From: Cesiribacteraceae bacterium YIM B00369
GTDB lineage: Bacteria > Bacteroidota > Bacteroidia > Cytophagales > Cyclobacteriaceae
Reading direction: 5' to 3'
Assembly: GCA_017948555.1 (NCBI GenBank)
Contig: JAFMYY010000009.1
Location: 1 to 48,465 of the forward strand
Length of the DNA: 48,465 nucleotides
Shown: in pieces, positions 23,558 through 32,780 of the stretch
Numbering within the stretch: the stretch's first letter is position 1
Layout: every line of letters starts with the position of its first letter
Notes under the pieces: model-generated
Databases searched by the model: none
What the model was told of the DNA's origin: nothing
Seen by the model: the letters and a program-made list of their open reading frames with translations, nothing else
Translations under genes and position numbers: made by a program

Positions 23558-26057
23558 GAAAAAAAACCATACGAACCCCAACCCTTTTGCTATTGCCCGG
23601 CAGTGGTTTATAAATAAGCAGTGGAAGCCTTTTCCTTTCCAGGAAGACACCTGGAATGCTTACCTGGAGGGCAGGAACGGACTCCTGAACGCACCTACCG
23701 GTTCAGGTAAAACTTATGCACTCTGGTTTGCCTGTCTCCTGGAGTGGGTAAATGAAAACCCAAAGGATTGGAAAACCAAAAAGCCAGGGAAACTTCAGGT
23801 GCTTTGGATTACTCCGCTCCGTGCCCTTGCAAGAGACCTGCAGCAGGCAATGCAACAGGCTTGTGAAGACCTTGGACTCCCCTGGACGGTAGCCCTGAGA
23901 ACCGGCGATACCTCCTCTTCTGAAAGGCAAAAACAACTGAAAAAGCCACCGGAATGTATAATTACAACACCTGAAAGCCTGCACCTCCTTCTGAGCCAGA
24001 AAAACAGCAGCCAGCTGTTTAAAAACTTTAAAAGTTTAATTGTAGACGAATGGCATGAGTTGGTGGGCAGTAAAAGAGGAGTGCAGATAGAACTTGCAGT
24101 CAGCCGCCTCATGAAAATTAATGTACGGGGCCCTAAAATATGGGCTGTATCGGCCACTATAGGAAACTTAGGCGAAGCAATGGAAGTGCTTTTGGGTAAA
24201 GAAGGCGCCGGAAAAGCAATTGTGATAAAAGCAGATCTTGACAAAAAAATACAAATAGAATCTATTCTGCCCGACGAAGTTGAAAAGTTTCCATGGGCAG
24301 GATATCTTGGCATAAAACTTCTGCCAAAAATTTTGCCCATTATTGAAAAAAGCCAGTCTACCCTCCTGTTCACTAACACCCGTAGCCAGACGGAAATATG
24401 GTACCAGCAGCTCATGGATAAAGCGCCTGAACTTGCGGGACTGGTGGCCATGCACCACAGCTCGCTCGACAGGGAGGTGCGGGACTGGGTGGAAAATGCA
24501 CTCCACGCCGGCAGGTTAAAGCTTGTGGTTTGTACCTCCAGCCTGGACCTTGGGGTTGATTTTAAACCAGTGGAAACAGTAATTCAGGTGGGCAGCCCCA
24601 AGGGAGTATCACGCTTTATGCAGAGAGCAGGGCGCAGTGGCCACCAGCCAGGGGCTGTCAGCCGCATTTATTTTTTACCCACCCACTCACTCGAATTAGT
24701 TGAAGCGGTTGCTCTGAAAAAAGCTTTGAAGGAACAGGTATTTGAGAACCGGAAGCCCCTGGAGATGTGCATGGATGTACTGGTTCAGTACCTTGTAACT
24801 CTGGCCGTAGGAGAAGGATTTGAACCTGAGAGTATATACAGCGAAGTTAAAAACACCCGTTGCTTTAGAAATTTAAGCCGGGAGGAGTGGGAATGGGCGC
24901 TTGATTTTATAACCACAGGAGGAAGCAGCCTTGACGGATATGAAGAATTCAATAAGGTACAGATAGAAAACGGACTATACCTGATCAGGAATAAAAAGTT
25001 AGCCATGCGCCATCGCCTGTCAATGGGTACAATTGTAAGCGAGCCGGTACTTAAAATAAAATTTGTCAGCGGTGGCTTTATAGGCACTGTGGAAGAAAGT
25101 TTTATCTCAAGGTTAAATAAAGGGGATGTTTTCTGGTTTGCCGGCCGCAGCCTTCGGTTTGAAAGGATTAAGGACCTGACGGTTCTGGTACGAAGGAGCA
25201 ACAGTAATAAAGGAATTGTGCCCCGCTGGGCCGGAGGGCGGCTGCCATTATCCACCCAACTGAGTAAATTAATCAGAGAAACTTTACAGGATGCTGCTGA
25301 AGGCCGCTCTGATGAACCTGAGATGCTTACCATTGAACCGATTCTGCAATTACAGAGCAAGTGGTCAGCCATTCCGGATGAAAAAACGCTGTTAGTGGAA
25401 TATTTCCGGAGCCAGGAAGGATACCACCTCCTCTTTTATCCTTTTGAGGGAAGAGCGGTACATGAATTATTAGCCGCCTTAACAGCCTGGCGCATAAGCA
25501 GGCTGCTCCCGATAAGCTTCTCCTTTGCCATGAACGATTATGGCTTTGAATTACTTTCCGACACCCCAATTCCTGTAGAGGAAGCCCTGGAACAGGATCT
25601 TTTTAGTCTGGAAAATCTTGAAGATGAAGTAAGTACCAGCATTAACAGTACTGAAATGGCAAGGCGCAGGTTCAGGGAAATTGCAGCAATTGCAGGCCTG
25701 GTTTTTCAGGGGTATCCGGGTAAACCTATTACCAGCAAGCACCTGCAGGCCTCTTCGCAGATAATTTTCGATGTACTGAAGGAATATGAACCTGATAACC
25801 TCCTGCTGAAACAGGCAGAAAATGAATCCTTAAATCTGATCCTGGAAATGGATCGTTTAAAAGAAACCATTGCCAGAATTAATCAGCAAAAAATACGATT
25901 GGAAAAACCGCCAAAGCCTACTCCTTTTGCATTTCCAATTATGGTAGACCGCCTGCGGGAGCGCCTGTCTTCAGAAAAGCTTTCGGACAGAATCAGCCGG
26001 ATGCAACTTAGTCTGGAAAACTATGCGGAAAAGGAAGGTTTTTTAAGGAAACACTGA
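23550..26057 (+). CDS. Lhr-like DEXH helicase (ligase-associated DNA damage response)
   Basis: 835 aa superfamily 2 helicase. Motif I NAPTGSGKTYALW is at about residues 43-55, the DEXH box is VDEWHEL near 165, motif III region SATIGN near 205, and motif VI QRAGRSGHQPGA near 360. The C-terminal half carries the Lhr-type winged-helix and DUF4910-like core. It overlaps the ligase gene by 8 bases (ATG at 23550), so the two are co-translated. The role in DNA damage response is from the family and gene set. Confidence 0.93.
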   Translation: MAEKKNHTNPNPFAIARQWFINKQWKPFPFQEDTWNAYLEGRNGLLNAPTGSGKTYALWFACLLEWVNENPKDWKTKKPGKLQVLWITPLRALARDLQQAMQQACEDLGLPWTVALRTGDTSSSERQKQLKKPPECIITTPESLHLLLSQKNSSQLFKNFKSLIVDEWHELVGSKRGVQIELAVSRLMKINVRGPKIWAVSATIGNLGEAMEVLLGKEGAGKAIVIKADLDKKIQIESILPDEVEKFPWAGYLGIKLLPKILPIIEKSQSTLLFTNTRSQTEIWYQQLMDKAPELAGLVAMHHSSLDREVRDWVENALHAGRLKLVVCTSSLDLGVDFKPVETVIQVGSPKGVSRFMQRAGRSGHQPGAVSRIYFLPTHSLELVEAVALKKALKEQVFENRKPLEMCMDVLVQYLVTLAVGEGFEPESIYSEVKNTRCFRNLSREEWEWALDFITTGGSSLDGYEEFNKVQIENGLYLIRNKKLAMRHRLSMGTIVSEPVLKIKFVSGGFIGTVEESFISRLNKGDVFWFAGRSLRFERIKDLTVLVRRSNSNKGIVPRWAGGRLPLSTQLSKLIRETLQDAAEGRSDEPEMLTIEPILQLQSKWSAIPDEKTLLVEYFRSQEGYHLLFYPFEGRAVHELLAALTAWRISRLLPISFSFAMNDYGFELLSDTPIPVEEALEQDLFSLENLEDEVSTSINSTEMARRRFREIAAIAGLVFQGYPGKPITSKHLQASSQIIFDVLKEYEPDNLLLKQAENESLNLILEMDRLKETIARINQQKIRLEKPPKPTPFAFPIMVDRLRERLSSEKLSDRISRMQLSLENYAEKEGFLRKH

Positions 26058-26072
26058 AAAGTAACAAAAGAA

Positions 26073-26109
26073 TAAAAAAAACGGGTATCAGGACTTATCT
26101 CAATACCCG
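26073..26109 (-). terminator. Terminator of the DUF2147 gene
   Basis: The minus strand reads a 7-bp stem (CGGGTAT with ATACCCG) around a 14-nt loop, followed by eight consecutive T residues after one G/T step. It lies 27 bases past the DUF2147 stop and faces the end of the helicase gene. Confidence 0.7.
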
Positions 26110-26135
26110 ATACCTGTTCTTCAATATTTTTTTAA

Positions 26136-26585
26136 CTATTCTGCCCTTGTCCAGGTTGAGGTTCTTCCAATAAGGGAAAATCCTATATAACCGCGCAAAT
26201 CCAGTTTATTTTTACCAACCAGTTTGGCATTGGCCGAATAGGTTTTACCGCTTTTAGGATCATAGATCTCTCCTTCTTCATAATTATCCCCCCCCACATG
26301 TTCCAGATCAGTCAGAATAACAAGACCATCCATTTTCCTGCTTTTCAGCTTATCATTCGGGTTTTCCTTATCTGTTTTAGGTTTACCGCTTGCATCTAAT
26401 GGTTCTTCAAGATGGATGATTTTACCGAAATATTTGCCATTTTGTTCATAAACCTGAACTTTGGCTGTTTTCTCGGCATTCCACCATACACCTGTAATAG
26501 CATCAGCTTTCTGAGCCCGGGCGCTACCAAACCACAGCAGCACAATTACCAGTAATAGGCTGCTTTTTACAAAAGATTTTTTCAT
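26136..26585 (-). CDS. DUF2147 domain exported protein
   Basis: 149 aa protein with a signal peptide (MKKSFVKSSLLLVIVLLW, cleaved after ARA) and a single DUF2147 domain: ITGVWWNAEKTAKVQVYEQN, GKIIHLEEP, the KLKSRKMDGLVILTDLE stretch, IYDPKSGKTYSA and DLRGYIGFSLIGRTSTW. The function of DUF2147 is not known; the fold resembles a small beta-barrel. I start at the ATG ending at 26585, although a TTG six bases upstream also reads. It lies on the opposite strand inside the repair gene set, between the helicase and pdeM genes. Confidence 0.85.
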   Translation of the reverse strand: MKKSFVKSSLLLVIVLLWFGSARAQKADAITGVWWNAEKTAKVQVYEQNGKYFGKIIHLEEPLDASGKPKTDKENPNDKLKSRKMDGLVILTDLEHVGGDNYEEGEIYDPKSGKTYSANAKLVGKNKLDLRGYIGFSLIGRTSTWTRAE

Positions 26586-26805
26586 GTTCAATGAATAGTT
26601 GTTACTTGAAAATTAAATTTAACATTCTTTAGAGGATTCACAAATCCCTTCCCTTCTTTTTCAGTATATTAATACAAAGCACGTGCCAGTAAATCGGGTT
26701 ATATAATAATTATCTGCGTATAGATGATAGCTGTACCGAACCTGAACGGGATATAAAATGTTGTTCCTGCACCTGTTTAATCATCCATTCTATCCTGTAT
26801 AATCT

Positions 26806-27477
26806 TTGAGCACAGAGCATTTAATTTCATACACCACCCACCGGCATTGCGGCCAGCACCTGCTGTTACTGGCGGAAAAGGCAATATACTGGCAGGAGGA
26901 GAAAATGCTCCTGCTGGCAGATCTGCACCTGGGCAAGGCCGGCCATTTCCGGAGGGCGGGCATAGCTGTACCCGGCCATATTCATCATCAGGACCTGGAA
27001 AGGCTCTCCGGCCTGATTGATAAAACCGGGGCAGAAAAGGTAATATTTCTGGGCGATTTATTCCATAGTGAGTTAAATAACGGATGGTTTGAGTTCACTG
27101 CATGGATGGAATTGTATCCTGACAGGAAATTTATTCTGGTTAAGGGGAATCACGATATCTTCCCTCCTGAGGTTTATAAGGAAAGCCGGATGGAAATTCA
27201 TGAGCAGGAATTAGTCGTTTCTCCATTTTTACTTACTCATGAACCTTTAGCTGTTAAATACCAAAAAGAGGGTTTATATAACATTAGTGGCCATATACAC
27301 CCTGCTGTTTTACTCAGAGGAGGAGGAATGCAGCACATAACACTGCCATGTTTCTATTTTGGCTTACATTATGCCCTGTTGCCTGCTTTTGGAAAGTTTA
27401 CAGGATTTTCCAAAATTAAACCAAAAAAGGAAGAAGCGGTTTTTGCAATTGCAGAAAACCGTGTTCTAAGGCTTTAA
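26806..27477 (+). CDS. pdeM: Ligase-associated DNA damage response endonuclease PdeM
   Basis: 223 aa calcineurin-like metallophosphoesterase of the PdeM family. The metal motifs are all present: LADLHLGKAGHFRR (about residues 37-50), FLGDLFHSELN (about 85), VKGNHDIFP (about 117), LTHEPL (about 146) and SGHIHP (about 161). The frame starts at TTG (26806), as MSTEHLISYTTHRHCGQHL is a plausible N-terminus and no good ATG is near. It is the fourth member of the repair set, separated from the helicase by the opposite-strand DUF2147 gene. Nuclease activity is inferred from family. Confidence 0.85.
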   Translation: MSTEHLISYTTHRHCGQHLLLLAEKAIYWQEEKMLLLADLHLGKAGHFRRAGIAVPGHIHHQDLERLSGLIDKTGAEKVIFLGDLFHSELNNGWFEFTAWMELYPDRKFILVKGNHDIFPPEVYKESRMEIHEQELVVSPFLLTHEPLAVKYQKEGLYNISGHIHPAVLLRGGGMQHITLPCFYFGLHYALLPAFGKFTGFSKIKPKKEEAVFAIAENRVLRL

Positions 27478-27590
27478 GTGTTATTTTAGAGCTTCCCTCA
27501 GCCGGATGTATGAATTTCTTTTAAATTTCATCCTAACTATGGGTTACTTAATCAGTTAAACAGGTATAAACATTCAAAGCGCTGCTTTTG

Positions 27591-28130
27591 ATGAAAGATC
27601 AGGAAGTATTGGAGAGGATTGGCCGGGGAGATGAAAAAGCATTAGATTATCTTTACAAAAAGTACTATCGGATGATGACCCGGGTAGTAACCTCGAACAA
27701 TGGCACCGAACAGGATGCCAAGGATATCTTTCAGGATGCTCTTATTGTCTTCTGGCAAAAAGCAGCAAGTGGAAAGCTTGTGTTAACATCTAAAATCAGC
27801 ACCTATATATATAGTATTTGCCAAAACCTGTGGAGAAAGGAACTCGACAGAAAAAGCAGGCTGGTAAATGAAGCAAAAGATGGTGAGGAATATCCGGACC
27901 ATGACAGCAGGGAGCGTGTAAAAATTATTCAGGAATCAATTTCCGCTCTGGGTGATACCTGTCAGAAAGTACTCACGTACTATTACTTCGACGGACTAAC
28001 AATGGAAAAGATTGCAGAAAAAATGGGTTTTGCCAATACTGATACGGCTAAAACCAAAAAATACAAGTGTAAAAAGAAGCTGGACGAGTTTATTAAATCA
28101 AAATATACCAAGAGCGATTTTTTGGATTAG
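27591..28130 (+). CDS. ECF-type RNA polymerase sigma factor
   Basis: 179 aa extracytoplasmic-function sigma factor. Region 2 is at about residues 20-85, with the DAKDIFQDALIVFWQKA motif (about 42-58) and the SKISTYIYSICQNLWRKEL segment. Region 4 near 115-160 carries the helix-turn-helix (LTYYYFDGLTMEKIAEKMGF). The start is the ATG at 27591; a TTG lies one codon upstream. The next gene begins 1 base after its stop and looks like a membrane anti-sigma factor, so this is probably a signal-responsive pair. Confidence 0.92.
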   Translation: MKDQEVLERIGRGDEKALDYLYKKYYRMMTRVVTSNNGTEQDAKDIFQDALIVFWQKAASGKLVLTSKISTYIYSICQNLWRKELDRKSRLVNEAKDGEEYPDHDSRERVKIIQESISALGDTCQKVLTYYYFDGLTMEKIAEKMGFANTDTAKTKKYKCKKKLDEFIKSKYTKSDFLD

Positions 28131-28131
28131 A

Positions 28132-29118
28132 ATGAGCAACCAACAGAACTATACAGAAATGATCGATGCCTACCTGACAGGCCAGTTAAACGGGGAAGAA
28201 TCTTCCAGGTTAATGGAACTGCTTGAACAGGATCCTGCCCTGAAAGATGAATTTTTGTTACAACAAGACATCGTTAATTCCCTCCGGGTTCACCGCCGGA
28301 ATGAATTAAAAAACAGGCTGAATAATATTGAAACAGGAACAGGAGTATCTTTCAACGGAGCAGGCACCTTAAAAATGGTTGCCGGAACTGCATTAGTCGC
28401 TCTTATAGGCACAGGAATTTATTTTGCCTTCCAGCAAAATGACGGGGAAGGGGAAACCCTCAATCCTGTTGAAGTTACCTTACAGCCGGATTATACTCCG
28501 GCCATTTCGGAAGCTCCCGCCATGGCGGAAACTTCTGAAAAGAAAGAAGAAGCAGCTTTACAGCAAAATAAAGAAGTGTATGAGGAAATAGATGCTCCAA
28601 AGGCTGATGCTCCGGCTTTTGCACCCACAGGTTACCAGGCAGCCAAAGATGCAGGTATAAAATCTGCCCCTGCTAAAGTTGCCGGATCAGTACCTTCTGG
28701 CGCTAAAAAACCAGCTGCGGAACCAGCTGAGGTTGTTAAACCTGAGGTAATAAGCTTTTTCGATGAGCAGGATGCATCGGCTAATACTCCGGAAGCAAAT
28801 ACTCCGGAAGACAAATTAAATACTATCAGGAGCTTCAGCACCCAAAATATTGAAGTAAGCACTGTAACTGATAAACGATACTCCTTCCACTACATGTTTT
28901 TCGACAACCAGCTTCATATTTACGGGGAGTTCAGCAAAGTTCCTTACGAAGTACTGGAGGTAAATACAGGCACATACACAAGATATTTCCTGTATCATAA
29001 CGGCTTATATTACGAACTCAACCCTGACCAGCGGAAAGTTACCCGCCTGAAAGAGCTTAATAATGAGGGAATGATAAAAGAGCTGGAAATTACAAGAAAT
29101 GAAAAGTTAAAACGCTAA
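28132..29118 (+). CDS. Probable membrane anti-sigma factor with long periplasmic tail
   Basis: 328 aa protein starting 1 base after the ECF sigma gene. The N-terminal 70 residues (TEMIDAYLTGQLNGEESSR, LLEQDPALKDEFLLQQDIV) resemble an anti-sigma helical region, but no zinc-finger HxxxCxxC is present. A single transmembrane helix (LKMVAGTALVALIGTGIYFAF) is at about 80-100. A long, proline/alanine/glutamate-rich low-complexity stretch (about 110-230) is followed by a folded C-terminal domain (YSFHYMFFDNQLHIYGEFSK). The identity is inferred from gene order and topology; the signal is unknown. The annotated start is favoured over an earlier in-frame ATG inside the sigma gene. Confidence 0.75.
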   Translation: MSNQQNYTEMIDAYLTGQLNGEESSRLMELLEQDPALKDEFLLQQDIVNSLRVHRRNELKNRLNNIETGTGVSFNGAGTLKMVAGTALVALIGTGIYFAFQQNDGEGETLNPVEVTLQPDYTPAISEAPAMAETSEKKEEAALQQNKEVYEEIDAPKADAPAFAPTGYQAAKDAGIKSAPAKVAGSVPSGAKKPAAEPAEVVKPEVISFFDEQDASANTPEANTPEDKLNTIRSFSTQNIEVSTVTDKRYSFHYMFFDNQLHIYGEFSKVPYEVLEVNTGTYTRYFLYHNGLYYELNPDQRKVTRLKELNNEGMIKELEITRNEKLKR

Positions 29119-29137
29119 TACATTCTACATAGATCAG

Positions 29138-29181
29138 CAGAACGGCAGCCAATAATTTAAAATGGCTGCCGTTCTGTTTTT
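29138..29181 (+). terminator. Terminator of the ECF sigma/anti-sigma unit
   Basis: A perfect 14-bp stem (CAGAACGGCAGCCA with TGGCTGCCGTTCTG) around an 11-nt loop, followed by TTTTT, 19 bases after the anti-sigma stop. Confidence 0.9.
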
Positions 29182-29244
29182 AAACTCCTCCCCTTTTTAA
29201 CTTGCTGAGAAATTATTATTAAATTTGATCTTTACCTGAATACT

Positions 29245-30141
29245 GTGGAAGAAGTAAAAAAATATAAAAAGAAGAAAAAGCTGGGAAGCTATCCTATTGC
29301 CAGTGTTGTATTCAGCAATACACTGGCATTGCTGGTTATCGGGCTTTTTGGTTTGCTTATATTGCATACCAATAAACTGCGTACTTTAATTCAGGAAAAT
29401 ATAGAATTACAAATTTATTTGGATAAAGGGCTGACCGATGCCAACAGGATCAAAATAAATAAAGTGCTGGCCAGTAAAAATTATACTGCCCGCAAAGAGG
29501 GAGAGGCGCAAATTACCTTTGTAAGCAAAGAGCAGGCCGCCAAAGAATTTTTCGCTGAAAGTGGCGAAGATGCAGTAGGCTTTCTGGGTGAAAACCCTTT
29601 GCGGGATGCTTACATCCTCAAACTGCAACCTTCTTACTACCAAAAAGACAGTCTGCAGCACATTCAAAAAGAAATTGAAAGCCTGAACGGAGTTTTTGAA
29701 GTTACTTATGTAAAGAGCCTGATAGAATCAATAAATGAGAACCTCACGAAAATAGGCTTAATTGTGGCGGGCTTTTCAGCAATTCTATTAACTACTGTCG
29801 TGGTTTTAATAAATAATACTATAAAATTAGCGTTATTTTCCCAGCGCTTCCTTATAAGAAGTATGCAGCTGGTGGGGGCCACCAGTAATTTTATCAGAAA
29901 ACCCTTTTTATACAGATCTTTGCTGCATGGCGTGCTGGCAGGTGCACTGGCTTCAGGCCTTTTGTACCTGATCATTAACTGGGCTTATGTAAAACTACAG
30001 GACCTCCGTCTGTTGGCACAAGCGGAAGAAATGTTCATTCTTTTTGGCCTGCTGGTACTTACAGGTGCCATTATAGGTTATTTCGGCACCCGCAGGGCAA
30101 TTAATAAGTACCTGAAATTATCTTTAGATGAATTATACTAA
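29245..30141 (+). CDS. ftsX: FtsX-like cell division permease
   Basis: 298 aa membrane protein of the FtsX/ABC permease type: an N-terminal helix (about residues 20-40), a periplasmic domain (about 45-165, ENIELQIYLDKGLTDAN), and three further helices near 175-195, 225-245 and 260-280. FtsX partners FtsE to activate wall hydrolases at division. It starts at GTG (29245). Typical FtsE motifs are not in the window; in Bacteroidota ftsE is often elsewhere. A DUF3098 gene and uppP follow immediately, the usual order in the phylum. Confidence 0.88.
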   Translation: MEEVKKYKKKKKLGSYPIASVVFSNTLALLVIGLFGLLILHTNKLRTLIQENIELQIYLDKGLTDANRIKINKVLASKNYTARKEGEAQITFVSKEQAAKEFFAESGEDAVGFLGENPLRDAYILKLQPSYYQKDSLQHIQKEIESLNGVFEVTYVKSLIESINENLTKIGLIVAGFSAILLTTVVVLINNTIKLALFSQRFLIRSMQLVGATSNFIRKPFLYRSLLHGVLAGALASGLLYLIINWAYVKLQDLRLLAQAEEMFILFGLLVLTGAIIGYFGTRRAINKYLKLSLDELY

Positions 30142-30142
30142 T

Positions 30143-30355
30143 ATGGAAAAGGAACCCCAAAGACTCCCGTTTGAAAAAATCAATTATATACTTATGCTGG
30201 CAGGACTGGCTGCCCTCATCCTTGGATTTGCCATTATGTCCATGGATACTGAAAGGCATGGCTTTGGTTTTTTAGGCCTTACACTGGGCCCGGTTATTGT
30301 AATGGCAGGCTTTATAATTGAGATTGTCGCCATCCTGTACAAACCGAAAAGGTAA
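30143..30355 (+). CDS. DUF3098 small membrane protein
   Basis: 70 aa protein with two predicted transmembrane helices (INYILMLAGLAALILGFAIM and LGPVIVMAGFIIEIVAIL) and a short charged tail; the DUF3098 family, of unknown function, typical of Bacteroidota. The ATG at 30143 lies 1 base after the ftsX stop; an earlier ATG overlapping ftsX is less likely. Its stop codon overlaps the uppP start by one base, so it is part of the same transcript. A role near FtsX or lipid II recycling is suggested only by gene order. Confidence 0.85.
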   Translation: MEKEPQRLPFEKINYILMLAGLAALILGFAIMSMDTERHGFGFLGLTLGPVIVMAGFIIEIVAILYKPKR

Positions 30356-31155
30356 TGCATTTTTTTGAGGCTTTAATCCTGGGCATAGTCCAGGGGTTAA
30401 CAGAGTTTCTCCCTGTGAGCAGCAGTGGCCATCTGGAACTGGCCTCCTACCTGTTGAATATAGAGGGAGAAGAAAACCTTCTGTTTTCTATTATCGTTCA
30501 TGCCGCTACTGCCTTAAGTACAATTGTGGTTTTCCGGAAGGACATTGCGGACCTCATCAAAGGTTTGCTGGCCTTCAAATATAATAGCGAAACGGAATTT
30601 GTAGCCAAAATTGTGCTCTCAGCCATTCCGCTGGCGGTGGTTGGGCTTTTGTTTGAAGAACAGATTAATGAATTGTTTAGCGGCAATATCCTGATAGTAG
30701 GTTCTGCTCTTCTTTTTACTTCATTTTTGCTGCTCTTAACATTTTACGTCCGGCGGCCCGGTGGTCCGGTAACCTACCGGAAGGCCATTTTTATTGGCCT
30801 TGCACAAACGCTGGCTGTTATGCCCGGCCTTTCCCGGTCAGGCACCACAATTGCCACCGCTTTACTTATTGGAGTTGACAGGGAAAAAGCCGCCCGTTTC
30901 TCTTTTCTGATGGTACTCATTCCAATATTAGGAGCCGCATTTTTAAAGTTTCTCAACTATCTTCAGCATCCTGAAATGGGCGGAGGCATACAATTCAGCG
31001 CCCTCCTTACAGGCTTTATAGCCGCTTTTCTGGCAGGCCTGGCTGCCTGCAGCTGGATGATCAATATTGTTAAAAATGGAAAGCTTACCTATTTTGCAGC
31101 ATATTGTGCTTTGGCAGGTTTACTGGCCATCGGAAGCTTTTATTTAAACCTATGA
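30355..31155 (+). CDS. uppP: Undecaprenyl-diphosphatase UppP (BacA)
   Basis: 266 aa integral membrane phosphatase that converts undecaprenyl diphosphate to the monophosphate lipid carrier for wall and envelope glycans. The two family signatures are intact: LTEFLPVSSSGHLEL near residue 20 and PGLSRSGTTIATAL near 165. About eight transmembrane helices are visible. It overlaps the DUF3098 stop by one base and truB by 4 bases (ATGA), so it is translationally coupled to both neighbours. Confidence 0.95.
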   Translation: MHFFEALILGIVQGLTEFLPVSSSGHLELASYLLNIEGEENLLFSIIVHAATALSTIVVFRKDIADLIKGLLAFKYNSETEFVAKIVLSAIPLAVVGLLFEEQINELFSGNILIVGSALLFTSFLLLLTFYVRRPGGPVTYRKAIFIGLAQTLAVMPGLSRSGTTIATALLIGVDREKAARFSFLMVLIPILGAAFLKFLNYLQHPEMGGGIQFSALLTGFIAAFLAGLAACSWMINIVKNGKLTYFAAYCALAGLLAIGSFYLNL

Positions 31156-31850
31156 AAATACAACAACCAGACTTCCAGCAAGGGGAAGTACTCCTGATAG
31201 ATAAACCATATGAATGGACTTCCTTTGATGTGGTGAATAAGCTTCGTTATGGCTTAAAAATAAAGAAAATTGGTCATGCAGGTACTCTGGACCCACTTGC
31301 AACCGGCCTGCTAATTCTGTGCACCGGAAAGAAAACAAAGGTTATTGAACAATATCAGGCGCAGGAAAAGGAATATACGGGAACACTTATTCTTGGCCAG
31401 ACCCGGCCTTCTATAGACCGTGAAACTGAAATTGACAGCGAAACGGACATCAGCCACCTTAGCCGGGAGCAGATAGAAAGAGCTGTAATTCCTTTCCGGG
31501 GAGTAATACAACAGGTTCCACCCCAGCACTCTGCCATAAAAGTAAAGGGTAAAAGGGTTTACAAACATGCCCGGGCGGGCGAAGAGATAAAGCTTGAGCC
31601 ACGGGAGGTAAATGTTCCTCTTTTCGAATTAACAAGAATAGAACTGCCTGAAGTGGATTTTCGTGTAATATGCTCAAAAGGCACTTATATCCGGAGTCTG
31701 GTACGCGACCTCGGAGAGGCTCTTGGAGTAGGGGCTTACCTGTTTGACCTGCGCCGTACCAGGATAGGAAATTTCAGCGTAGAGGATGCTGAAAATCCGG
31801 TTGAATTTTTGGAGCGCATAAAAAATACCGGCACAAATGAGGATATATGA
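31152..31850 (+). CDS. truB: tRNA pseudouridine(55) synthase TruB
   Basis: Converts U55 in the T loop of tRNAs to pseudouridine. The 232 aa sequence has IDKPYEWTSFDVV, GHAGTLDPLATGLL with the catalytic aspartate (about residue 46), and CSKGTYIRSLVRDLGEALG. The start is the ATG at 31152, overlapping the uppP stop; the longer frame lies within uppP. It overlaps ribF by 14 bases. The tRNA-like elements at 11434-12119 carry a TTCGAGT T loop that would be a substrate by motif. Confidence 0.95.
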   Translation: MKIQQPDFQQGEVLLIDKPYEWTSFDVVNKLRYGLKIKKIGHAGTLDPLATGLLILCTGKKTKVIEQYQAQEKEYTGTLILGQTRPSIDRETEIDSETDISHLSREQIERAVIPFRGVIQQVPPQHSAIKVKGKRVYKHARAGEEIKLEPREVNVPLFELTRIELPEVDFRVICSKGTYIRSLVRDLGEALGVGAYLFDLRRTRIGNFSVEDAENPVEFLERIKNTGTNEDI

Positions 31851-32769
31851 TGGTATAGAAGAATTCTCCCGCTTACCAAAGGCAGTGGTTACCAGCGGAA
31901 CTTTTGATGGAGTCCATATAGGTCATCAGAAAATTCTTGCCAAGCTAACCCACCTGGCAAAGAAAACAGGCGGAGAAACCGTTGTTATTACGTTTTGGCC
32001 CCACCCGCGCCTTGTTTTGCACCCGGATAGTAAGGATTTAAAGTTACTATCAACTTTTGAAGAAAAAGCTGCTCTGCTGGAACAGTCCGGCATAGATCAT
32101 TTGATAAAAATTGCCTTCACCAAAGAATTTTCGCAGCTCAGTTCCTCCGAATTTATTCAAAAGGTTATTATAGAAGCTATAGGAACTTCTCACCTGGTAA
32201 TTGGATACGATCATCGTTTTGGTAAAAACAGGGAAGGGAGTTTCGACCATTTAGTGGCCAATAAAACCAAATATGGTTTTGAGGTGGAGGAAATAAGCAG
32301 GCAGGACATCGATAATGTAGGGGTAAGCTCCACCCGCATCAGGAATGCTCTTGAAGCCGGAAAGGTTGAAATAGCAACAGAATACCTGGGGCGCCCATAC
32401 AGCTTTACCGGAACGGTGGTGGAAGGGGATAAAATTGGCCGTAAAATGGGCTACCCTACCGCTAATATTAATATTCCTGAACAGTATAAATTAATTCCTG
32501 CTGATGGAGTTTATGCTGTAAAAGTTTCCATCCAAAACAAACAGTACGATGGAATGCTTAATATAGGACAGCGCCCTACAGTGGGCGGGCAAAAACGAAC
32601 TGTGGAGGTGCATATTTTTGATATGGAAGAAAACCTGTATCAAAAAGAAATAACGGTTTCCTTAGTGCAGCAAATAAGGACTGAATTAAAGTTCAACTCT
32701 CTTGAACAGCTAAAAAATCAGCTTCACCAGGATAAGCAGGCAGCAAAAGGTATATTGGAACAACATTAA
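31837..32769 (+). CDS. ribF: Bifunctional riboflavin kinase/FMN adenylyltransferase
   Basis: 310 aa enzyme that makes FMN then FAD from riboflavin. The N-terminal nucleotidyltransferase domain has [15 protein letters not shown] (about residues 20-34) and [14 protein letters not shown], followed by VSSTRIR. The C-terminal kinase domain starts [26 protein letters not shown] (split here). It overlaps truB by 14 bases in another frame, as often seen. Confidence 0.96.
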   Translation: MRIYDGIEEFSRLPKAVVTSGTFDGVHIGHQKILAKLTHLAKKTGGETVVITFWPHPRLVLHPDSKDLKLLSTFEEKAALLEQSGIDHLIKIAFTKEFSQLSSSEFIQKVIIEAIGTSHLVIGYDHRFGKNREGSFDHLVANKTKYGFEVEEISRQDIDNVGVSSTRIRNALEAGKVEIATEYLGRPYSFTGTVVEGDKIGRKMGYPTANINIPEQYKLIPADGVYAVKVSIQNKQYDGMLNIGQRPTVGGQKRTVEVHIFDMEENLYQKEITVSLVQQIRTELKFNSLEQLKNQLHQDKQAAKGILEQH

Positions 32770-32780
32770 ACCTGTTTTGT

